Position numbers and translations under genes: made by a program
Shown: positions 56,036 to 64,000 of the stretch, in pieces
Layout of the letters: each line of letters opens with the position of its first letter
How positions within the stretch are numbered: position 1 is the first letter of the stretch
Assembly: GCA_024082115.1 (NCBI GenBank)
Contig: JAMRYE010000012.1
Span: 248,001 to 312,000, forward strand
Source: Rhinocladiella similis
Taxonomy: Eukaryota > Ascomycota > Eurotiomycetes > Chaetothyriales > Herpotrichiellaceae
Reading direction: 5' to 3'
DNA: 64,000 nt
The notes under the pieces: generated by a model
What the model was told of the DNA's origin: nothing
The model's database searches: none
The model's input: the letters and a program-made list of their open reading frames with translations, nothing else

Positions 56036-58015
56036 TCATTCACCGCCAGCTTGGTTCGTTGATTGAGAGTGACCATCTCGTGGTTCTTCCTCCCTTGAGC
56101 TCATCATGATCGCCGCACCGCCACTCAGATCCCGCAAGAAATCCATCTCGAAACCGGTCACAAGACCCAGACTCGAGAGCTGGGGGATCGATGTATGATC
56201 CACGCATGCAGGCGTCTGCCAGCAAGACATCGAAAGTGGCCTGGGGATGGTAGGCGAATACTCCATTGCAGGGACTATGTTGAGTCTCTGGAATGCCGTC
56301 TCCAGCTCTGTGAGAAGTCCGTCTTCAGACACAGCACCTCCAATAGAGTCCAAAATACGCATACAGTCATAGTACTTCTCCAGTCTGCTTTTGTGAAGAA
56401 GGTCAGCCTCCGGTTTCAGATCCTGGAGATGGACGAGCAGTATGGGCAAGAACAATGTGACGCCCTTGGGAGACAGCGGAGTTCCTAACTCCAAGTCTCG
56501 GATGGACTTTGCAATATGCGCCACTTCCTCGGCAGTTTCTCGAAGTTTTCGGCTTGACAATTCTTGGGACGCACTCAACCGCATACTGGCCGAACCCACG
56601 GCCAGCGGTCGATAGAGAGCAAGGGTCGCGGACAAGAACAAAAGCTTCAGGTGAGCTTTTTGAACTGAAACAGCATCCATCCCGGCTTTGGGTGGTGAAA
56701 CGATTGCGTCTCGAATGTCCAAGGTCTTGCTCTCGGCCAGATTGTGGTACCAGCCCTGGAGCTCGTGATCATGCTCGATCACCTCGTACTGGGTAGCCGC
56801 CGCTCTTTTGGGAACAAGAATGGTCATCATCTGGTTTCCAGCTTCTTGCCGTCGACTTGCATATCGAGCTTCCAGAATTCGGCTGATGCAAACACATAGC
56901 CTCGCCTTCTCAATGCACAAACCTGCGAGCTGTGATCTTGTTTCAGCATGACTCACCAGTGGCCACTGCCCGAAATTCTCCCTGATCGGTGCCGAATATG
57001 GCTCTAGATCAAAGTCGTCCAGTTCGAGCATAGGTAGGTGGCGATGTCTGGCACCAAGATGTGCCGGAGTCCATGTCATCAGCGCAACGAATTGGTCGCG
57101 CATGAAACAGCACCACCAAAGCCTCTTGAGAAGTCGCCGCCGTCGCTTTGATGTCGAGGTTTCCAGATCCCGTTCAAGACCAAGATCAAGCGCGAGACTT
57201 ACACCTTCGCGGATCCAGTACCGCCGATCTTTGTGCTGTGTGCCAGTTTGCCACCAATAGGTCATCAGCAGTGAGGCTTGGATCATCGCAACACGATCAG
57301 GTTCGCAATCGAAATCAAAGAGGAGCTGGTGTTTGTCAGCATATATTCGCAACCTTTAGTAGCCGGTGCTCACTCTAGCTCTGTCGAAGAATGCCTTTCG
57401 TGCAGATTTCCTGCTTTCATAGCCAAGAGCTTGCAAGACTCCAATCTCGATGTGTGCTGCACCAGAACAAAGGACAGCATAAAGCAACATCAGACTGATC
57501 TTCTCACTAGACTCCCCTGCTAGCATCGGACCTAGGAAGGTTTCGACATCCAGCAACGGCATAAGAGGATAGACGAAGTGAAAGTATGCTCGTAAGATTT
57601 CATTGCGGCATCCAGTGGCAGGAATCTGGAATATGCCCTTATGCCGCAAATAAGCAACGTCCTCAACGGTCAGATGAGCAGGTAGGGCTTTGATGAAACT
57701 TGGTAGTTCTCCATCGTAGCCTGTCTGATTCGGGGTCGCTGAGTTACCCGCGAACAAACTCGAGGCGGGTTGTGATCTGGCTGTGACATCTTTCTCCTGT
57801 CTCCCACCGTCAAGTCTGGACGGCTTGGACCCTCGGCAACGTGGCTTGCTCTGCCCCTGGAGACATTCCATTCCATCAAGACGACAATTGGTGCATGGTG
57901 GACCGAGGACTCTTCGGTCGCATCTCATCTTCCTATACTGACAATGCTGGCAAGACACGGCCGTTCGCTTAAACGGCGAAGGCCGCGGTTGAGGTTGGAC
58001 CTGTGATGATGCCAT
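56036..58015 (-). CDS. Zn2Cys6 transcription factor beside acyl-CoA ligase
   Basis: Predicted local regulator of the ligase and transporter that follow. Exons are 58015-57374 and 57325-56036, 643 residues. The 49-nt intron opens GTGAGC and ends ACACCAG; a nearer AG would hit a stop, and the chosen join gives the smooth FFDRAR-LLFDFDCEPDRVAMIQASLLMTYWW of the fungal regulator domain. The zinc cluster is SCQHCQYRKMRCDRR...CTNCRLDGMEC near residues 21-51. Then VAYLRHKGIFQIP, LRAYFHFVYPLMPLLDVETFL near 131-151, and RLWWCCFMRDQFVAL near 273. This middle region resembles cutinase-factor-like regulators, but less closely than the nine-exon gene at 24.8 kb. The start is the first ATG; the frame is open from a GTG at 58072. 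Ends with a hydrophilic tail. Confidence 0.88.
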
Positions 58016-58543
58016 GTCAAATCCCTGCGTCGTCCAACTCAGCGATGGAAAAGGTGCATGAAAAGGCTCCACTGTGGCCTAACAGCTTTTCCAACGTGCG
58101 GACACCCAGCATCAATTAACGAGATGTTCCTCGGAAGGGCGAATTCAGCTTCTGAAATTAGAAAGATGTTAGCACGATGGGGGTGTTCGAATGATGGTCT
58201 TGCAACCCCACCTCTGCCGGTGATGAAGCAGACCTCAGCACGGAGATGATTCCCCGCGGAGTCCTCGGTTAGTACTTTTGATCAACGCGCGCTTCCTCTT
58301 GTTTGACGTCTAACTCATTGCTGACTCTATGATTGCTGTTATGCTGTATGTGTTACGACTACTTGGCTGTTTTAGCCGGCATCCAGCAGTGCTTTCGGCC
58401 CTCGGCCAACAGGGATGCCAATCTCCTACACAATGTGCCGTCATGATGGATGTATATCTCGGATGGGACTATGCATTGGCGGCCACTTTGCCCGCCTTGA
58501 ATACGCGGCGAACTAGGCTTGACCACCTGCGGACGCTTCCAAC
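58016..58543. promoter_or_regulatory. Divergent promoter of regulator and ligase
   Basis: A 528-bp region between two opposite start codons. It carries CCTCGG at 58129-58134, 58263-58268 and 58400-58405, and the CCG-N9-CGG near-palindrome at 58254-58268. About 0.26 copies of this hexamer would be expected by chance on both strands. Confidence 0.65.
58254..58269. promoter_or_regulatory. Near-palindrome CCGCGGAGTCCTCGGT, copy 1
   Basis: CCGCGGA and TCCTCGG are inverted halves with one mismatch around a single base, i.e. CCG-N9-CGG. It lies 275 bp from the ligase ATG and 239 bp from the regulator ATG. Zn2Cys6 dimers typically bind paired CGG triplets. Confidence 0.5.
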
Positions 58544-60598
58544 ATGCCTTACCTAGCAGATGAGCACTGCCCTATACCTACAACCGACCTCTTGACGTGG
58601 ATGTTCGAGGCGAGAGCGCCATATGACGCAGATAAAGCTGTAAGCGGCACTTGCGTACGAGCCCGTGAACTTGCGCGACTGACAACGAACAGCTATACGT
58701 CGATGCCAGCGACCCGTCGAGATCAATATCATGTCGACAAGCTCGACAAATTGTCCGCAGGCTTGCAGCAGGCTTCCATAAAGCTGGCATAAGAAAAGGA
58801 GACTGTGTCTGCTTAATCGCCTTCAACGATGTTCGTTCGCCCCCCTCAAGATGCTGCTGTAGGATGCTACTGCTATGGTTCATTGGCCCAAGTGTCCTTT
58901 CATTAGGTCAAAGCTAACAAGACTGAATCAACAGATCTACTATCCCATGGCTTTTCTGGGAATCATTGCCGCAGGCGCCATCTTTGCAGGCTTGAATCCA
59001 TCCTATACCGTGCCTGAAATGGTTCATGCGGTGAAAACTGCAGACATTACACATTTCCTGGTCGAGCCTGAGTTCTTGCCCAAAGTGATTCAAACGGCGA
59101 AGGAATGTGCAATCCCACCTTCTCATATCTTCTCCTTCGATACTCTAGCTCCATCAACGTCACCAGAATTGGGTATCAGAAGTTGGAAAGTGTTGCAAGT
59201 GCCAGGAGAAGAAGCTGATTGGGAACGATTCGATGATCGAAAGATGAGCGAACAAACGACTGCTGCTCGACTTTTTAGCAGTGGAACTACGGGCCTGCCA
59301 AAGGCCTTGAACGTATCCATGTGGAACCTCGTGTGTATACTCTCAACTCTGGTTTCAGGAGGTGCATTGTACTGAATATCGACTACGAGCAGATCGCGCA
59401 ACATACCCTGGTAATGGAAGCCAGCCCGAGACCGTACGAGGTAAGTAGTTTTGTTGTCCGTGATCACGATCATCATCCAGTCTCACACAACTATCAGGTC
59501 CGTCGTCTCATCTCGAACCCCATGTTCCACGCTTCACAAGTACCTCGAGTGCACACCAGCGTGATCAGGTCCGGGCATGTCTCGTATATCATGCGCCGCT
59601 TCGACATGGAGCCATGGCTGCGGAACATTAGCCGGTTCGACATTACTGAAGTCAACATTGTGCCGATGATGGTTATCAACCTTTTGGCATCGGGCTTTCT
59701 ATCTTCTTCAGAGGAGTACTCGTTGATGTCTCTTCGATGCGCTTGGGCCGGATCAGCACCACTGGACAAGGACACGCAAGCTCGCTTCAAGAAATATTTG
59801 CGACCCGACACGCCGTTCAACCAGGCTTGGGGGATGAGCGAGACGACTTGCATTGCGACATGGTTCAATTATCCAGAGCAAGACTTCACAGGCAGCGTGG
59901 GGAGATTGTTACCCAATTGCGACGCGAAAATCGTGGACGAGTGCGGCAATGATATCAGTGGCAACAAGGGCAGAACAGGTGCCGATATACGAGGCGAGCT
60001 ATGCGTAAGAGGCCCCATCGTAGTATCAGGCTACCACCGCAATCCAGACGCGAACAAGCGGGACTGGGACAGCGACGGATACTTCCACACTGGCGACATT
60101 GCTTTCTGTGATTCCAGTACGAGGAAGTGGTACATTGTTGGTCGGAAGAAGGTAAGTCAGAAGTCTGCTTCTCGATCGAACCAGCGCGAATGAGGCAGGG
60201 ACTTCACACCTACCAAGGCAGTACGGAGTAGTAGAGCTGAGGCTAACAACACTACACCTTAAATTTAGGAGTTGATCAAGGTCCGCGGGTTTCAAGTTGC
60301 GCCAACGGAAATCGAGAGTGTTCTTCACCAACATGCAAAGATCGCCGATTGCGCCGTCATTGGTGTCCAGCGCTCCGCGGCGGAGTCCGAGTTTCCCGCA
60401 GCGTACATTGTCTTGAAAACCGGGTGCGAAATGACAGAAGCCGATGTCCACGAGTATACTCGGACAAGGTTGGCGGGATACAAGCAGCTTCGAGGCGGGA
60501 TCAGGTTCATTTCGGCACTGCCCAGGAATGCCAACGGGAAGGTGATGAAGAACAACCTGAAGAAAATGTTGGTAGGAGGAACCGAATACAAGCTTTAA
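58544..60598 (+). CDS. AMP-dependent acyl/aryl-CoA ligase (4-coumarate:CoA-ligase-like)
   Basis: ANL-superfamily enzyme that activates a carboxylic acid through an acyl-adenylate to a CoA ester. Exons: 58544-58639, 58693-58830, 58935-59312, about 59378-59440, 59498-60151 and 60269-60598. N-terminal landmarks are MPYLADEHCPIPTTDLL and LNPSYTVPEMVHAVKTA. The P-loop is FSSGTTGLPKA near residue 192. Exon 4 continues QIAQHTLVMEASPRPYE, then MFHASQVPRVHTS, AWGMSETTC (A5), GELCVRGP, YFHTGDIA (A7), VGRKKELIKVRGFQVAPTEIE (A8) and PRNANGKVMKNNL, with the catalytic Lys (A10). The exon 3-4 junction is odd: homology needs TTGAAC joined directly to ATCGAC, leaving 65 nt that begin with GT but end in AAT, so no GT-AG intron fits. 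Either a small frameshift, an unusual splice or an inactive allele. Roughly 540 residues if joined as homology suggests. Confidence 0.82.
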
Positions 60599-60940
60599 TG
60601 TTAAAAAGCTCCATTGCTATATTCACTACATGGGACAGTCATCCCTTTGAGACAATAGCTTATAGTGCTATGTTACGCATGCAATTGCTTCACGAACACA
60701 TCGTTCTTGGAATCACCAACTAAACAGCCTGGCCTTCGTCGGGAGATAAGACTTTTGGGATTGAAGTACTGATACCATCGTTTAATCATGAAAGAAAAAC
60801 CGAATTGTAATGGATATGCTATGTTCAATACTGTAGAAACTACAAATAAAGAGCCCTCCTTGGACGTCTTCGTCATGCCTACCTCAACCTTGATCCCGCT
60901 GACTTGTTGGCGCTCTTGATCCAAGAGTCCTCCCTTTTCA
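60599..60940. other. Intergenic, convergent 3' ends
   Basis: Between the stop codons of the ligase and the transporter. No gene seen. Confidence 0.65.
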
Positions 60941-62582
60941 CTACATCACATACCTGAATTGTTTATTGTTGTTATCCGTCATGTCATCGTTGTAGGCATG
61001 CTCAAAGGCCTCTGACACTCCAGTCCTGTCTCGCCTGCGATTTTCCCACATACACACAAGCCTGTACAGGACAGCAAGACCAACTGCCGCTGCAGAACCC
61101 ACCACGACCACCTCGAACCCTGGACCGTAGACGGGAGCGTCCTCTTTCTTGAAGAGCAAAGGTCCGGTGAAATTGCCGAGGCACCAAGCCATGAACATGC
61201 CTGCAGAAGTCACTGATCTTTTGGTGTATCCCGCTGTGTTTGCAATCTGCAGACCCATCAGGAGAGCATAACCACCACCGAAACTGGGGAGGAAGGTGAT
61301 GGCGATGAGAAGACCGACCTTGTCGTGTCGAGGCAATTGCCAGAGGAGACAACACGAGGCGATGGTCGCACAGACGCACACCACAAAGAGGTAGATGCGC
61401 ATGTTCTTGAAACGGTATGCCAGGTAGCACACGACCAGCTCCACGGTACCTGAAAAGAATCCTGCCGGAGTGACGAGGAGCAGAGAGTTGAGCGTGGAGA
61501 AGCCAAAGCTGTTCACAATGATGGCTGAGAGGGTCGAGTTGGGTCCATTGGCGAAGAACATGAGGAAGACGGTGCAGAACATGAGGCCAAATCGGATGTC
61601 AGTCAACGCGTCGATGACGTGGTTTATTTTGAAGTGAACGTTTCGGACGCCAGCATTGTTGACACGCAATCGCGCAACGGCGATGTAACGTTCGCGATCA
61701 TTGAACCCCTTGGCTCGGATTGGGTCGGGAGGCAGGAAGAAGAGAACGACAACAGCCCACAGCGTTGTAATGGCTCCAGCGAAGAGGTACATGTATTGCC
61801 ATGGATGCAGAGAGCCTCCAGTGATGTGGCCCAGCCCGTAGTTGATAATGGGAGAAATGATGGAAATGTAGCCTGTGTTGATATCAACCCCCGACCCGCG
61901 TGACTTTAGCAGTATCAATCAATGGTTGGACGAACCTGTGCAGCAGTACCAGGCGCCCATCCGCAGGGCCTGTTCATTCTTCTTGTACCATCCGCCAACG
62001 ACGAGCATAAATAGCGGCGAGATTCCGGCTTCGATGACCCCGAGGAAGAACCTTTGGGCATAAAATGCTCCGAAAGTCTTGCATCCGGCACTCGACATTA
62101 CGCATATTCCCCAGATGAAGGTGATGCCTCCAGCTACACGTTCAATGGGCCATCTTTGAGCCATCATCATCGCCGGATAAGCGCCGATTATGAAGCCAAG
62201 ATAGAAGATGGCGGAAGAGAAGACGAATCGATTACCCTTCTCCAGATCGAGATCTTCTCGGAGACCAAACAGAGCCTGAGCATTAATGTTAGAACATGGA
62301 TTCCTCCCTCAACAACGCACTTACTGCTTGCGCCAGCATCGCTTTATCGTAATATTGGACGCCATATGTCACGCACAAAATGGGCATGAGACGGATGTCG
62401 ATCTTCCTGACAACCTTCTTCTCCTCGTGCTCCTCCCAGACATCATCTCCACCGGCTTGAACAATGACCTTCAGGGCTTCATCACCATGAACAGTGTCGA
62501 CAGTTATGGGTTTTTGAACTCTCTTGTCTGTGATGAGGGTTTTTGGTTCGCCCATGTATTGGATTTGCTGGCCGGTCGTCAT
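60941..62582 (-). CDS. MFS transporter, anion:cation symporter (Dal5/Tna1-like) family
   Basis: Twelve-span major-facilitator importer of the allantoate/nicotinate/pantothenate permease type, which takes up small organic anions. Exons are 62582-62325, 62275-61936 and 61872-60941; 509 residues. The cytoplasmic N terminus is acidic (VWEEHEEKKVVRKIDIRLMPILC, the conserved KID-R--P-L entry to helix 1), then YYDKAMLAQA. The second exon has LGFIIGAYPAMMMAQRWPIERVAGGITFIWG, GFYAQRFFLGVIEAG-like loop (AFYAQRFFLGVIEAGISPLF) and YKKNEQALRMGAWYCCTG, typical for the family. The central loop is LPPDPIRAKGFNDRERYIAVARLRVNNAG. The last half includes ANTAGYTKRSVTSAGMFMAWCLGNFTGPLLF, the family hallmark. Substrate not predictable; the neighbouring CoA ligase suggests a carboxylic acid. 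Confidence 0.92.
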
Positions 62583-63346
62583 GGTGTTGTTGAGTCAATT
62601 GAATCGGAATGGACTTAGCAACGATGATGCTCAAGTAGTATGATGGACTTGATCTTCAGGAAGACAGGGGTTTTATGGCCACTGACGGCCTACCAACAGC
62701 AGCCGAGGACGACTCACAGATTCTTCTGAAGGCTGCCGAGGGCAAGGTCTGGAAGAGCGAGATGCCCGGAGTTCAGACTTGGACAAGGTAATATAGTTCC
62801 CTTCATCGTGAGCTAGGCCGGGGACGTGCAAGTATAGATTCAGTTTCCTTGCTCTCGGTAAGCAAGTCCATGTCGTGAAAAGAAAACCGTGGGGAACGGT
62901 CGTTGTGGAGCTGGTGCTAAGTAGATGAATGTGGAGGAGACGGGGTCGTCATCAGGCCAATCTTGTCCGCAACTGTCAAGTTTTCTGCCGAGCCGCGGAC
63001 TCCTCGGTCAATATCAACTGTGGTGTATCAACTCCAAGGAAGCCTCAAATTGATTTTGATGCAAGAATAACAGTTCGCCATGATCACGCAAAGACTAGGA
63101 ACGATTGCGACATCTCTTAGATCTTCTGAATCCTCACACAAAGGGTCAGTCGTACACCGAAGGCTCCGGGGTTGGACACTCCGCCTACAGTATAATTCCG
63201 ACTAGAGCAAAGCGGCCATGCGGTACTCGTGTTTCCAGCAGTTCAAGCAGGGTGCTGTCTGCCTCCAGTCACTTGATCGATCTGGAAAGTAGTGCTGATT
63301 GAGCACTGAGTGAATGGAAGACCGCTTCCAGTACCAGAAAACTACT
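62583..63346. promoter_or_regulatory. Transporter upstream region with CCTCGG elements
   Basis: CCGAGG at 62703-62708 and 62736-62741 and CCTCGG at 63002-63007, the last one inside the second copy of the CCG-N9-CGG near-palindrome. About 0.37 hexamers would be expected by chance. No gene seen. Confidence 0.6.
62993..63008. promoter_or_regulatory. Near-palindrome CCGCGGACTCCTCGGT, copy 2
   Basis: Identical to copy 1 at 58254 in 15 of 16 positions; the single difference is the central base of the palindrome. It lies about 411 bp upstream of the transporter ATG, in the same orientation on the plus strand as copy 1. Confidence 0.5.
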
Positions 63347-63982
63347 TCATCCCTGACACTCTCCCACTGCACCATCTGAGTGATCGTCGTTTAGAGGGAA
63401 GTGCTGTGGCTCTTTCCAGAACCCTCGTTCATATCTGTAAAGGGTCAACGCCGTCACTTGGCCTCGGCTGCCATGGAATTGCTCCTTGACTTCCTTGAAC
63501 GTTTGACGAACATCTGCATCATCATCGACCTTATTTTGAAGGGTGTAATGTGCCCTGAAGCTCCGATCCTGCTGGCTCAAGAAAGGGTCCCATTTCGCCT
63601 TGAGTTGCTTAAAGATTGCCTCAGCTCGACCCTCAGGGTCGTCGACATGGATTCCAACCCCGTGTTTCATTAAGAACGGACTGGTAGCAGATACCTCAAA
63701 GGTAGGCTGTGACTGGGTCAGAGCCTTGATGTCGGGGATAATTTGAGGCAGTCGTGAGCTTGGTAGCGAGCGAAACAGAGCGATATGTGCGTCCAATTTG
63801 TTGAGCTGAGGGGGAAAATAACGTTCGCGCAAGGAGGTCATCAATTGGTGGTGCTGTCGGTCTGTGTGCAAGGTCAATATATAACTCTCTTCATGTTTGT
63901 TTCCGGTGCGAGCTTTGTGTTCATCTCTTCTTTTGATACGCCTCGGCCGTATACGGACCCGAGGCCTTTGAATATGGGGCAT
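63347..63982 (-). CDS. 2H phosphoesterase (2'-5' RNA-ligase-like) protein
   Basis: Small protein of the 2H/LigT superfamily, which act on 2',3'-cyclic or 2'-5' phosphoester bonds in RNA or nucleotides. One exon, 211 residues. The N terminus is very basic (RPRVRIRPRRIKRRDEHKAR) and then YILTLHTD. A conserved region FPPQLNKLDAHIALFRSLP near 56-74 holds the first HxT/S site but reads H-I-A, losing the hydroxyl residue. The second site is RAHYTLQNKVDDD near 143-155 and is intact (HYT). A downstream block WDPFLSQQDRSF and FHGSRGQVTALTLYRYERGFW matches the fungal family. The start (ATG at 63982) lies 18 bases from the window edge, so an upstream exon cannot be excluded. Confidence 0.8.
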   Translation of the reverse strand: MPHIQRPRVRIRPRRIKRRDEHKARTGNKHEESYILTLHTDRQHHQLMTSLRERYFPPQLNKLDAHIALFRSLPSSRLPQIIPDIKALTQSQPTFEVSATSPFLMKHGVGIHVDDPEGRAEAIFKQLKAKWDPFLSQQDRSFRAHYTLQNKVDDDADVRQTFKEVKEQFHGSRGQVTALTLYRYERGFWKEPQHFPLNDDHSDGAVGECQG

Positions 63983-64000
63983 TGAAAAGAATGGTGTTCA

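Noticed and set aside
59313..59377. Minor-class (U12) intron in the CoA ligase because of the GTATCC donor
   Set aside because: No branch-site consensus, end is not AG or AC, and ascomycetes are not known to keep this spliceosome.
56036..62582. Secondary-metabolite gene cluster
   Set aside because: Only a regulator, ligase and transporter are present; there is no synthase, terpene cyclase or tailoring oxidase within the window.
1..64000. CRISPR arrays, insertion sequences, transposases or viral remnants
   Set aside because: No direct-repeat/spacer pattern, no transposase, integrase or reverse-transcriptase frame, and no long terminal repeats were seen.

Overview
The window looks like nuclear DNA of a filamentous ascomycete (Pezizomycotina, probably a Eurotiomycetes-type genome; the class is inference). 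The evidence is the many short GT-AG introns of about 45-120 nt, the Zn2Cys6 regulators, the fungal cell-wall and stress-sensor proteins (SUN family, signalling mucin Msb2), and a tRNA with an intron next to its anticodon. I support 23 protein-coding genes, one tRNA and one possible broken gene. For most spliced genes every exon was joined by hand so that the frame closes and the protein matches its family.

Layout. 0-11 kb is sparse: an FKBP12-type prolyl isomerase (2.1-3.2 kb, six exons), a histidinol phosphatase (7.3-8.3 kb) and tRNA-Arg(CCT) (10.5 kb). 11.7-24 kb holds cystathionine beta-lyase, the Msb2-type mucin behind a long pyrimidine-rich leader, a secreted alpha/beta hydrolase and an intracellular LysM protein. 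24.8-38.7 kb is denser: a nine-exon Zn2Cys6 regulator of the CTF1/FarA/FarB type, Msp1 and the monopolin subunit Csm1/Pcs1 from a shared 258-bp divergent promoter, a large mitochondrion-like protein of unknown function, and a reticulon. 40.6-52.7 kb holds the PP2A leucine carboxyl methyltransferase, a SUN-family wall protein, Ist1, AP-2 sigma, the carnitine/acylcarnitine carrier and an unknown six-span membrane protein. 53.6-64 kb holds a secreted histidine-phosphatase-fold protein, then a Zn2Cys6 regulator, an acyl-CoA ligase and an MFS transporter, and ends with a 2H-type phosphoesterase.

How genes may work together. Most are unlinked housekeeping functions (methionine and histidine synthesis, ER shape, endocytosis and multivesicular bodies, kinetochore, mitochondrial outer-membrane quality control). 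Two possible circuits stand out. First, the FarA-type regulator and the carnitine carrier sit in the same window, and the carrier has a CCGAGG element upstream; FarA-family factors are known to recognise CCTCGG and control fatty-acid use. Second, the regulator-ligase-transporter set at 56-62.6 kb looks like an uptake-and-activation module for a carboxylic acid. The regulator/ligase divergent promoter and the region upstream of the transporter each carry three CCTCGG/CCGAGG hexamers and share a 16-bp near-palindrome (CCG-N9-CGG) identical at 15 of 16 positions. This is the best candidate for an undescribed regulated system here.

The non-coding DNA is also unusual: the 9-mer TACGGAGTA (either strand) occurs at least 13 times against about 0.5 expected by chance, always outside exons.
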